From assembly GCA_044233795.1 (NCBI GenBank), contig JBIIJL010000079.1:1-8666 (forward strand): a stretch of 8,666 bases of DNA, given 5' to 3'. This document shows positions 1-5,911 of the stretch, piece by piece. Source of the stretch: JBIIJL01 sp044233795. GTDB lineage: Bacteria; Pseudomonadota; Gammaproteobacteria; Legionellales; Legionellaceae. The translations under genes were made by a program, and so were the position numbers. The notes under the pieces are model-generated. The model had not been told where the DNA came from, did not search any database, and saw only the letters and a list, made by a program, of their open reading frames with translations. How positions within the stretch are numbered: position 1 is the first letter of the stretch; every line of letters starts with the position of its first letter.

Positions 1-747
1 ATTAAGCGTCTTAGCAAATGTTTTCGCAAATTCCTTTTGGCTGACCGGATGAGGAGATGTAATATTAACAGCACCAGTGATTGTCGGGTGGTTTAATAGA
101 AAAATGAACGCTTGAACAACATCTTCAATATCGACCCAAGAGATCACTTGTAAACCCTGACCTATAACACTGCCCAATCCAATAGAAAAGCTTAAATGGA
201 GTTTTTTTAACATGCCTTCATCTTTATTTAGTACAACGCCAAATCTTGTGCTGGTTACTTGAAGACCCGCTTCGATGGCTGGTAATAAAGACTGTTGCCA
301 AGAGATGCCAATTTGACTTAATACATCTTTAGGGTGGTCAAGATCGATGGGGCTTTTTTCATCAAGTGGCGTAGTGTCGCCGGTTTCTTGTAGTCCGTAA
401 ATACCAACAGCATTGGCACAAAGATAATGGGGTTTGGCGGCTTGTTGATTTAGCCATGCAATCAAGCGTTGATTACTGCTGACTCTTGATTGAATCAGTT
501 TGTCGATGATACGTTTATTCCAACGCGAATGTGCAATATTTTCACCACAAAGATTAATGATGGCATCGAAAGCTGTCGCATCAGTGGTGGGTAAATCTTC
601 CCAACAAATAAGGGTGTGCGATGGTGGAAAACGCTTTTTTAAGATCCTTTTATCTCGGCCAAGTAAAGTGAGTGTATGTGTTTCTTGAAGCGCTTTAACT
701 AATGCTGTGCCGATAGATCCTGAAGCGCCAGCGATAAGTATTTTCAT
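1..747 (-). CDS. yfcH: YfcH-like SDR-family epimerase (TIGR01777 type), 3' end cut by window edge
   Basis: The reading frame is open from an ATG at 747 to the window edge (249 codons), so the C-terminal part is missing; the family is usually about 300 residues. The N-terminus has the Rossmann nucleotide-binding glycines G7-A-S-G10-S-I-G13. Residues 65-76 (NLCGENIAHSRW) match the family signature NLAGENIA..RW. ANAVGIYG at 111-118 places the likely active-site tyrosine at Y117, and residues near the cut edge (GAVNITSPHPVSQKEFA) match the conserved NL.AP.PV...EF block. It is therefore a predicted cytosolic NAD(P)-dependent nucleotide-sugar epimerase-like protein; the substrate of this family is not established. 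It lies 10 bp after gpsA. Its ribosome binding site AAGGAGA overlaps the gpsA stop codon (TAAGGAGA), which implies cotranscription and probable translational coupling. The family call is confident; the exact function is unknown. Confidence 0.9.
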   Translation of the reverse strand, partial: MKILIAGASGSIGTALVKALQETHTLTLLGRDKRILKKRFPPSHTLICWEDLPTTDATAFDAIINLCGENIAHSRWNKRIIDKLIQSRVSSNQRLIAWLNQQAAKPHYLCANAVGIYGLQETGDTTPLDEKSPIDLDHPKDVLSQIGISWQQSLLPAIEAGLQVTSTRFGVVLNKDEGMLKKLHLSFSIGLGSVIGQGLQVISWVDIEDVVQAFIFLLNHPTITGAVNITSPHPVSQKEFAKTFAKTLN

Positions 748-757
748 GGGAATCTCC

Positions 758-1750
758 TTATTCTCCGCGCGGGGGGCGGCTCATTAAGCTCACCACCGCT
801 TGTTTCGCATCAATGGTTCCCTTAAGTAATGCATTTACTTCAGTACAAATGGGCATTTCGATTTGGTATTGGGAGGCTAGTGTGCAAATTTGTTGAGCAT
901 TATGTTTGCCCTCTACGACTTGTCCAATACTATGTTCAGCATCTTGTATGTTCATTCCCTTACCGATGTGTAAACCAAATCTACGGTTACGGGACTGATC
1001 ATCTGTACAGGTTAAGACGAGATCCCCAACCCCTGCAAGCCCCATAAAGGTGTCTTGACGTGCGCCGAGTCGTAAGCCTAATCGACGCATCTCAGCAAGT
1101 CCTCGGGTAATGAGCGCAGCTTTTGCATTGGCACCATAGTTTAATCCGTCACTGACTCCACAGGCAATGGCGAGAATATTTTTAATGGCCCCACAAATTT
1201 GCACGCCGATGATATCGTCAGTAAGATATGCACGGACTGACCCGTGATGAAGTACCTGGTGAATGTGCTGAAGATAGGCAGGGTGATGACCAGCAATCAC
1301 TAATGCAGTGGGCAGTTTATCAGCGACTTCTCCTGCAAACGAGGGTCCTGAAATAACGGCAATCGGTAAATCTTTACCCCATTTTTGGTAGACTAAATCA
1401 CTTAAGAGGTGGTGTGTGGTTGGATCAATACCTTTAGTGAGCCAAGCTAGCCCATGATGAGGCTTCTTGAGCAACCCCAGAATATATGCAAATGCATGGG
1501 AGGGTACTGCAATAATGGTATTTGTTGCGCGTGCTTGGCACTCATCAAGGTCAACGACGGGATGAAGTGACGGAGGAAAGGCTCTTCCAGGTAAATATGC
1601 TTGATTACATCGTTCGTTTTTTAAACGAGCGGTTTGTTCTGCATCGTGTCCCCACAACAAGACATCCAACCCATGCTGAGCCATATGAATAGCGACTGCA
1701 GTACCCCATGAGCCTGCACCTAATATAGCGACAGTGGTCGATGTCTTCAT
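758..1750 (-). CDS. gpsA: NAD(P)H-dependent glycerol-3-phosphate dehydrogenase
   Basis: GpsA reduces dihydroxyacetone phosphate to sn-glycerol 3-phosphate in the cytosol, supplying the backbone for membrane phospholipids. The protein is 330 residues, normal for the family. It has the dinucleotide-binding motif G11-A-G13-S-W-G16, TKG at 105-107, SGPSFAGEVA at 134-143, the probable catalytic lysine K190 in GAIKNILA, the NAKAALITRGLAEM substrate-binding block at 208-221, and GLAGVGDLVLTCT at 237-249. It is preceded by secB with a 33-bp gap and followed by the SDR gene, as part of a leftward operon; secB-gpsA adjacency is a known gammaproteobacterial arrangement. The Shine-Dalgarno sequence is weak (GAGAGTCTTTCACC before ATG). 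A TATAAT is present in the short gap at 1767-1772 on this strand but has no recognisable -35, so expression is probably mainly from upstream. The frame is intact. Confidence 0.98.
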   Translation of the reverse strand: MKTSTTVAILGAGSWGTAVAIHMAQHGLDVLLWGHDAEQTARLKNERCNQAYLPGRAFPPSLHPVVDLDECQARATNTIIAVPSHAFAYILGLLKKPHHGLAWLTKGIDPTTHHLLSDLVYQKWGKDLPIAVISGPSFAGEVADKLPTALVIAGHHPAYLQHIHQVLHHGSVRAYLTDDIIGVQICGAIKNILAIACGVSDGLNYGANAKAALITRGLAEMRRLGLRLGARQDTFMGLAGVGDLVLTCTDDQSRNRRFGLHIGKGMNIQDAEHSIGQVVEGKHNAQQICTLASQYQIEMPICTEVNALLKGTIDAKQAVVSLMSRPPRGE

Positions 1751-1783
1751 GGTGAAAGACTCTCAAATTATAAAACAAAAGAT

Positions 1784-2275
1784 TTAATGAGTTTCTTGAA
1801 TATCTTCTGTTTTTGTTATGGATTTTTGTTTTTCATCTAATTGTTGCATGTAGAGCGCATCAAAATTAATGGGTGATAATACCAGCTGCGGGAAACTGCC
1901 CCGGATGACTTCAGACGTAATGGCTTCACGAGCGTAGGGAAACAAAATGTTAGGGCAGAAGCTCCCTAAGAGGTGATCGAGCTGGACGGGCTCAGCACCT
2001 TGAATGGTAAAAATACCTGCTTGTTGAATTTCAATCAAAAAAGCGGTTGTTGTTTGATTTTTTACTGTAGCGGTAACGGTTAATACTACCTCGTAAATGT
2101 CCTTTTCTAATTCAGTGTGCTGTGTGTTGAGATCTAATGTGAGCTCTGGTTCCCAACGCTGTTGAAAAATAGCGGGTGTGTTGGTTGTTTCAAAAGACAG
2201 CCCTTTGGCATAGATACGTTGGATCATGAATTGTGTTTCGAAGGTTTGTTGCCCGTTAGATGCTACATCACTCAT
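1784..2275 (-). CDS. secB: Protein-export chaperone SecB
   Basis: SecB is the homotetrameric cytosolic chaperone that holds preproteins unfolded and passes them to SecA for export through SecYEG. The protein is 163 residues (E. coli SecB is 155). It shows the family's core features: IYAKGLSFE at 21-29 (the YVKDLSFE block), F38-x-x-x-W41 followed by PEL, CPNILFPYARE at 107-117, RGSFPQL at 125-131 and PINFDALY at 135-142. The C-terminal tail is acidic and variable, as usual. The start is supported by an AGGTAG element about 8 nt upstream and by alignment with the typical SecB N-terminus. It sits between a YibN-type rhodanese and gpsA. In E. coli grxC lies between yibN and secB, but here that place is only a 79-bp non-coding gap. 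Confidence 0.98.
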   Translation of the reverse strand: MSDVASNGQQTFETQFMIQRIYAKGLSFETTNTPAIFQQRWEPELTLDLNTQHTELEKDIYEVVLTVTATVKNQTTTAFLIEIQQAGIFTIQGAEPVQLDHLLGSFCPNILFPYAREAITSEVIRGSFPQLVLSPINFDALYMQQLDEKQKSITKTEDIQETH

Positions 2276-2291
2276 GTTATTTTCTACCTAA

Positions 2292-2297
2292 ATTATA
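2292..2297 (-). promoter_or_regulatory. Possible -10 element upstream of secB
   Basis: On the minus strand this reads TATAAT, a perfect -10 hexamer. No good -35 is present at 16-18 bp (the sequence there is CCCTAC). Initiation would occur around 2285, leaving a leader of only about 10 nt that nearly coincides with the secB ribosome binding site. It is either an activator-dependent promoter or a chance AT-rich match. It is listed because it lies directly downstream of a dyad element. Confidence 0.25.
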
Positions 2298-2310
2298 GTT
2301 GAATGGAACT

Positions 2311-2345
2311 CATAGTAGGGTGTGTTGTGAACACGCTTCTCTATG
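2311..2345. repeat. Imperfect inverted repeat with a perfect 13-bp dyad, between yibN and secB
   Basis: The core GTGTT-GTG-AACAC (2322-2334) is a perfect 5+5 dyad with a 3-nt centre. An outer pair, CATAG (2311-2315) and CTATG (2341-2345), flanks it symmetrically. In the minus-strand transcript it could fold as a hairpin with an internal mismatch loop, but no U tract follows, so it is not a standard intrinsic terminator. As DNA, the dyad lies just upstream of where a -35 for the secB -10 would be, which is a plausible regulator site. No regulator could be assigned. Confidence 0.5.
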
Positions 2346-2354
2346 ATACTAAAC

Positions 2355-2783
2355 TCATGACGTTTTTCCTTTGACCAAAGGCATGCCTTGTGTGGTCCAT
2401 GCGGCTATTCCACCAGATAACACGAGAGGAGTCGTAAAGCCTTGTTGACGTAATTTAACTGCAAGTGGGGCTGATTGCAAACCTTTGGCACAAACTAAAA
2501 TGATGGATTTTGTTTTATATTTATCCATGCGCGGTGTGTTGAAATCTTCAGGTGCGACGCGCACAGCATCAATGATGTGTCCGGTTTTAAATGTTTCCGC
2601 GTCACGTAAATCAATGACCACAGCATTATCGTTATTTATTAAATCAACAATTTGTGCAGGGGAAAGTTCTTGCGCTTTCTTTTTAAAGGCAATGAATTCA
2701 TTGATGAAGATGAAAATGAGGATCAAAAAACCAGTGAGCCAAAGCCCTAAATGATTTGAAAAAAATTGTGTGAGCTGTTCCAT
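2355..2783 (-). CDS. yibN: Membrane-anchored rhodanese-domain protein (YibN type)
   Basis: This is a predicted sulfurtransferase tethered to the inner membrane. From the ATG at 2783 it is 142 residues, close to E. coli YibN (143). Residues 12-33 form one hydrophobic helix (LGLWLTGFLILIF and following) ending in KKK, which suggests a cytoplasmic C-terminal domain. The rhodanese fold follows: VVIDLRD at 55-61, F-x-x-GHI at 65-70, the active-site loop C98-A-K-G-L-Q-S104 with C98 as the persulfide-carrying cysteine, and LSGGIAAW near the C-terminus. The frame extends 19 codons further to a TTG at 2840, but that extension lacks family features and coincides with a promoter -35, so the internal ATG is preferred. 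Its Shine-Dalgarno (AGATGG) is weak. The gene precedes secB-gpsA as in enterics. The physiological sulfur acceptor is unknown. Confidence 0.9.
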   Translation of the reverse strand: MEQLTQFFSNHLGLWLTGFLILIFIFINEFIAFKKKAQELSPAQIVDLINNDNAVVIDLRDAETFKTGHIIDAVRVAPEDFNTPRMDKYKTKSIILVCAKGLQSAPLAVKLRQQGFTTPLVLSGGIAAWTTQGMPLVKGKTS

Positions 2784-2811
2784 AAGATACCATCTAAAGT
2801 GTGTTTCGCGA

Positions 2812-2840
2812 ATTATCTCGAGAATGCATGCAGATCGCAA
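2812..2840 (-). promoter_or_regulatory. Sigma-70-type promoter for yibN(-secB-gpsA-yfcH)
   Basis: On the minus strand the sequence is TTGCGA (2840-2835), a 17-bp spacer, then GATAAT (2817-2812), matching the consensus at 4/6 and 5/6. Initiation near 2805 would give a leader of about 22 nt before the ATG at 2783. The -35 contains the TTG that would be the longest possible start of the downstream gene, which argues against that longer start. This is prediction by eye only. Confidence 0.55.
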
Positions 2841-2897
2841 GCATATGTCACAACTCCCATGATCTAAAAAAAATCATTGTGCCAGCATAAACATGCC

Positions 2898-3248
2898 CTA
2901 ATTGGCCGCGTTATATTCTGTATCGATGGGGTACCCTGAGTTTGCCCATTGCACAATACCTCCATCGACGGAGTAAACTTCCTGATAGCCTAAATCAAGC
3001 AAGGTATTTGCTGCCTGAAGTGAGCGAACACCACCACGGCAATGTAAATAAATGGGGCAATCTTGTGCGCTGACCGTATTGGTTATGTCATGAGGCAATT
3101 TATCTTTTGGTATGTGGATGGCGCCAGGGATGCGGATCTCTTGCCACTCATCGTCTTCTCTAACATCAATTAAACAGAGCTTGGGATTGGTATCTAGGCG
3201 TTTTTTTAATTCATGAACAGTAACGGTATGAACTTTAGACTCTTTCAT
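2898..3248 (-). CDS. Single-domain rhodanese-like sulfurtransferase
   Basis: This is a soluble 116-residue protein consisting of one rhodanese domain. Visible features are an N-terminal HTVTVHELKKRL strand-helix, CLIDVRE at 25-31, PGAIHIP at 41-47, and the active-site loop C70-R-G-G-V-R-S76 whose six-residue length is typical of sulfurtransferases rather than Cdc25-like phosphatases. VDGGI..W closes the domain at 95-101. The ATG at 3248 is chosen because GGGAGAG lies just upstream and the domain begins there; the frame is open upstream to 3329 but that part overlaps the preceding gene. It starts 14 bp inside the upstream membrane-protein gene, indicating translational coupling. The presumed role is moving sulfane sulfur to a thiol acceptor. 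It resembles GlpE- and PspE-like short rhodaneses, but I cannot assign a specific symbol. Confidence 0.88.
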   Translation of the reverse strand: MKESKVHTVTVHELKKRLDTNPKLCLIDVREDDEWQEIRIPGAIHIPKDKLPHDITNTVSAQDCPIYLHCRGGVRSLQAANTLLDLGYQEVYSVDGGIVQWANSGYPIDTEYNAAN

Positions 3249-3516
3249 ATTGACTCTCCCTGCTGGTTGGTCTTGTAAAGGATGAATGATGGATAAACCA
3301 ATAAATTGCAGCTGTGATAACGCCGCCAATTAAGGTTGCAAAGGCCCATGTAGCGCCTGAAACTAAGGCAGGCTTTTGGCCAATCTTATACAGAGCACCA
3401 GCATCACGGGCTACTGCGCCTGCAAACAATAAGTGAAGGATAGCACTAATCATCAGCATCAGAAAATAAATGGTTTGAATCTGGTCACTCACTTGTTTAA
3501 CTAATTCAGTTAGCAT
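3235..3516 (-). CDS. Small two-helix membrane protein of unknown function
   Basis: This is a 93-residue protein that I do not recognise. It has two predicted transmembrane segments: residues 16-36 (IYFLMLMISAILHLLFAGAVA) with few charges, and residues 53-76 (SGATWAFATLIGGVITAAIYWF), joined by a short loop containing R37, D38, K44 and K48 (ARDAGALYKIGQKP). The C-terminal 17 residues are polar and basic/acidic (TRPTSRESQYERV) and probably cytoplasmic. The start at 3516 has AAGGAA about 10 nt upstream and a promoter-like element before that. Its 3' end overlaps the following rhodanese gene by 14 bp, so the two are almost certainly cotranscribed and may work together, for example as a membrane partner of the sulfurtransferase. 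That functional link is inference from position only. Confidence 0.75.
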   Translation of the reverse strand: MLTELVKQVSDQIQTIYFLMLMISAILHLLFAGAVARDAGALYKIGQKPALVSGATWAFATLIGGVITAAIYWFIHHSSFTRPTSRESQYERV

Positions 3517-3549
3517 GATGCAATTTCCTTATACAATTGACATACCCTC

Positions 3550-3579
3550 ATCATAACAGAAAAAAAATCTCGGTGGGAA
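3550..3579 (-). promoter_or_regulatory. Extended -10 promoter for the membrane-protein/rhodanese pair
   Basis: On the minus strand TTCCCA (3579-3574), an 18-bp spacer and TATGAT (3555-3550) are preceded by the extended -10 trinucleotide TGT (3558-3556). The expected start is near 3543, giving a leader of about 26 nt that includes the AAGGAA ribosome binding site. The -35 is weak (4/6), but the extended -10 is good. Confidence 0.45.
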
Positions 3580-3593
3580 AACGAATGATTCAT

Positions 3594-3602
3594 TGGTAAT
3601 AT
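3594..3602 (+). promoter_or_regulatory. Possible extended -10 element for gshAB
   Basis: TGG followed by TAATAT gives an extended -10 with the most important hexamer positions kept (TA...AT). There is no convincing -35 at 16-18 bp. Transcription would begin around 3609, about 24 nt before the gshA start. A TTGACA at 3537-3542 on this strand has no matching -10 at a suitable distance. Confidence 0.3.
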
Positions 3603-3623
3603 CAGCTGATGCCCTGATGCTGA
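3601..3623 (+). repeat. Overlapping palindrome, direct repeat and stem-loop just upstream of gshA
   Basis: ATCAGCTGAT (3601-3610) is a perfect 10-bp palindrome. It overlaps a CTGATGC direct repeat (3606-3612 and 3614-3620), and TCAGC (3602-3606) can alternatively pair with GCTGA (3619-3623). It ends 9 nt before the gshA ATG, where no strong Shine-Dalgarno is seen, so structure here could affect translation or a protein could bind the DNA. It could also be chance. Confidence 0.4.
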
Positions 3624-3632
3624 GTCAATCAT

Positions 3633-4931
3633 ATGCCGCCAAGAGAACCGCAAGTCCCACATTTAACCACCGCCCATCATGGACCGCTAAAGCCTATTGA
3701 AGATGCTATTTTAAAGCAAGCTACAATGATAGAAACCTGGTTTCGCAACCGTTGGCTTGAAACACCTGCGCCAATTACCTCATCAGTAGATTTGCGCCAT
3801 GCGGGTGTTAAATTAGCGCCGGTGGATACTAATTTGTTTCCTGCAGGGTTCAACAATCTTAATGTCGACTTTCTTCCCTTGTGTATTCAAGCAGTACAAT
3901 CAGTTTTAGCACGCGATCTCCCTACTTGTTCTAGAATTTTGATACTGCCAGAAAGCCATACCCGTAATCAATTTTATCTCGAAAGTTTGAGTGTGTTGCG
4001 TGATATTTTTAGTGCCTCAGGGTTTATTGTTCGCCTGGGAAGTCTTGATCCTGCGTTGAGTGCGCCTATCGAATTGCCAGTAAACAAGGGTCAACCGATT
4101 GTGATTGAACCTTTGGTGATTAAGGATGGATCGGTTGGTCTTAAAGATTTTGAACCTTGCTTTATATTATTAAATAATGACTTATCAACGGGCGTTCCGG
4201 ATATTTTACAAGGGATTAAACAACCCATTCGCCCTGCGGCAGAGCTTGGATGGTTTTCGAGATTAAAGTCTAATCATTTTCAATATTATCAAGAGATTGC
4301 CGATGAGTTTGCAGCACTAATAGGTATTGATCCTTGGTTGATTAACCCCCTGTTTCGGGCAGTGGACGAAATCGATTTTATGGCACAATCTGGTGTAGAT
4401 CGTTTGGCTCAAGAAACAGATCAACTGTTGGGTGAAATTCGTGCAAAATATCAGGCATATGGGATCAACGACACGCCTTTTGTTGCAGTGAAGGCTGATA
4501 AAGGTACTTACGGTATGGGTGTGATGATGGTACAAGATGGAGCGCAATTGTTAGCACTAAATCGTAAGCAACGTACCAAAATGGCGGTGAGCAAAGGTGG
4601 TCAAAAAGTAACACAAGTCATTATTCAAGAAGGTATCTATAGTGTCGAAACCATGCCTAACGGTTCAGTAGCTGAGCCTGTGGTGTATATGATAGGGCAG
4701 TTCGTGGTAGGAGGATTTTATCGCGTGCACCAAGACCGTGGCTCAGATGAAAATCTTAATGCCCCAGGGATGCACTTTGAGCCTTTGGCTTTCGCTTCTT
4801 CATGCAATATGCCAACTCATGGTCTCCCATCGGTCAATTGCCCCAATCGGTTTTATGCCTATGGCGTGATAGCCCGTCTTGCAACGCTTGCAGCCGCCCG
4901 TGAAATGAAAGCGCTTGGAGAAAAAAGATGA
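3633..4931 (+). CDS. gshA: Glutamate-cysteine ligase, Acidithiobacillus-type (PF08886 family)
   Basis: This enzyme joins L-glutamate and L-cysteine using ATP to give gamma-glutamylcysteine, the first and usually rate-limiting step of glutathione synthesis, in the cytosol. The 432-residue protein is not the E. coli GshA type (about 518 residues) but the separate proteobacterial family first defined in Acidithiobacillus ferrooxidans. Diagnostic segments are the SVDLRHAGVKLAPVDTNLFP block starting at residue 50 and continuing AGFNNL, and KADKGTYGMGVMMV at 287-300, a probable ATP-binding lysine/glycine-rich segment. Near the end NCPNRFYAYGVIARLATLAA is also typical. The ATG at 3633 has only a weak Shine-Dalgarno; the next in-frame ATG (residue 32, 3726) would cut little conserved sequence, so the start is slightly uncertain. 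It overlaps gshB by 4 bp (ATGA). The family assignment is from memory of the motifs. Confidence 0.93.
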   Translation: MPPREPQVPHLTTAHHGPLKPIEDAILKQATMIETWFRNRWLETPAPITSSVDLRHAGVKLAPVDTNLFPAGFNNLNVDFLPLCIQAVQSVLARDLPTCSRILILPESHTRNQFYLESLSVLRDIFSASGFIVRLGSLDPALSAPIELPVNKGQPIVIEPLVIKDGSVGLKDFEPCFILLNNDLSTGVPDILQGIKQPIRPAAELGWFSRLKSNHFQYYQEIADEFAALIGIDPWLINPLFRAVDEIDFMAQSGVDRLAQETDQLLGEIRAKYQAYGINDTPFVAVKADKGTYGMGVMMVQDGAQLLALNRKQRTKMAVSKGGQKVTQVIIQEGIYSVETMPNGSVAEPVVYMIGQFVVGGFYRVHQDRGSDENLNAPGMHFEPLAFASSCNMPTHGLPSVNCPNRFYAYGVIARLATLAAAREMKALGEKR

Positions 4932-5911
4932 AGCTTGGCGTGTTGATGGATCCACTTCAGTCTTTAACTCCATATAAAGATACCACCTTAGCTATGATAG
5001 CCGCAGCAAAGCGATTAGATTGGTCGGTCGCTTATTTTACTCCTGCAGATGTGTTCTGCCATAAGGGGCATTCTTATGCCAATGTTACGGATATCAACAT
5101 CATTGATGTGAATGAACCAGAGTGGGCTAAAACGCAAGCGATGGGTGAGCAGCCACTGACCTCGTTTGATCTCATTTTAATGCGCAAAGATCCCCCGTTC
5201 GATCTCGAATATATCTATGCGACATATGCTTTGGAACTTGCCGAACAACAGGGCGTGCTCATTGCCAATCGAGCGCAAAGCTTACGTGATGCAAATGAGA
5301 AATTTTTTACACTTAATTTTCCTAACTGTTGCCCAGAGACGCTCGTTTGTCGGGATATGGCAAGACTCAGAATGTTTTGGAAAACGCACCAACATGTGAT
5401 TTTTAAACCACTGGCTGGGATGGGTGGGAAAAATGTGTTTCATGTTGGCCCAGATGGCCAGAATTTGTCTGTGATTTTAGACATATTAACGCAAAGTGGA
5501 AGTGTTAATATTATGGCCCAAATTTATATTCCTGAGATAAGCACTCTCGGTGATAAAAGGATCTTATTACTTAATGGGGAGCCTGTGCCCTTCGCATTAG
5601 CAAGAATTCCCGCCCCAGGCGAGTTGCGAGGAAATCTTGCTGCAGGTGCGTTAGGAAAGGTAGTGGAAATCACTCACCGTGATCGTACAATTTGTGAGGC
5701 CTTAGCACCTACATTGAAAGCCAAAGGATTATATTTTGTCGGGATTGATGTTATTGGTGATTACTTGACTGAAATCAACGTGACAAGCCCAACATGTCTT
5801 GTTGAAATCGCCCAAGAAACGGGGCTTGAGATTGCTAAAGAATATCTAAGCTTGTTGGCAGATTTAGTCGTAACAAATCGGGGTAGCAAATGTCAACAGC
5901 CTCTACAATGA
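4928..5911 (+). CDS. gshB: Glutathione synthetase (ATP-grasp)
   Basis: GshB adds glycine to gamma-glutamylcysteine with ATP, completing glutathione synthesis in the cytosol. At 327 residues it is close to E. coli GshB (316). The N-terminal prokaryotic GSH-synthetase domain includes MDP at 7-9 and MRKDPPFDLEYIYATYALE. The ATP-grasp part has the KPLAGMGG loop at 160-167 (K160 contacts ATP in the family), GDKRILLLNGEPVP from 208, the LARIPA.GELRGNLAAG block that follows, and near the C-terminus FVGIDVIGDYLTEINVTSPT with the metal-binding E and N. It begins within the last codons of gshA (ATGA overlap) with GGAG just upstream, so the two enzymes are translationally coupled. Its last 9 bp overlap the end of trmL on the other strand, and I see no intrinsic terminator after it. 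Confidence 0.98.
   Translation: MKLGVLMDPLQSLTPYKDTTLAMIAAAKRLDWSVAYFTPADVFCHKGHSYANVTDINIIDVNEPEWAKTQAMGEQPLTSFDLILMRKDPPFDLEYIYATYALELAEQQGVLIANRAQSLRDANEKFFTLNFPNCCPETLVCRDMARLRMFWKTHQHVIFKPLAGMGGKNVFHVGPDGQNLSVILDILTQSGSVNIMAQIYIPEISTLGDKRILLLNGEPVPFALARIPAPGELRGNLAAGALGKVVEITHRDRTICEALAPTLKAKGLYFVGIDVIGDYLTEINVTSPTCLVEIAQETGLEIAKEYLSLLADLVVTNRGSKCQQPLQ

Noticed and set aside
500..1047. Plus-strand ORFs of 62 and 72 codons opposite yfcH and gpsA.
   Set aside because: They lie antisense to clearly conserved genes, and the peptides have no family features.
1767..1772. TATAAT on the minus strand between secB and gpsA.
   Set aside because: There is no -35 match at 16-18 bp and the leader would be about 10 nt; likely a chance AT-rich match within the operon.
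2485..2754. 89-codon plus-strand ORF opposite yibN.
   Set aside because: It is the complement of the rhodanese domain and membrane helix of yibN, with low-complexity Met/Lys-rich content expected from antisense reading.
2866..2896. Possible intrinsic terminator after the stand-alone rhodanese: GCAT-ATGC stem (2885-2896) and a run of eight T on the minus strand.
   Set aside because: The stem is only 4 bp and is separated from the T run by 11 nt, so it does not fit a working intrinsic terminator.
3537..3542. Perfect TTGACA on the plus strand upstream of gshA.
   Set aside because: At 16-18 bp downstream there is only an A run, so no matching -10; it lies in the leader of the divergent gene.
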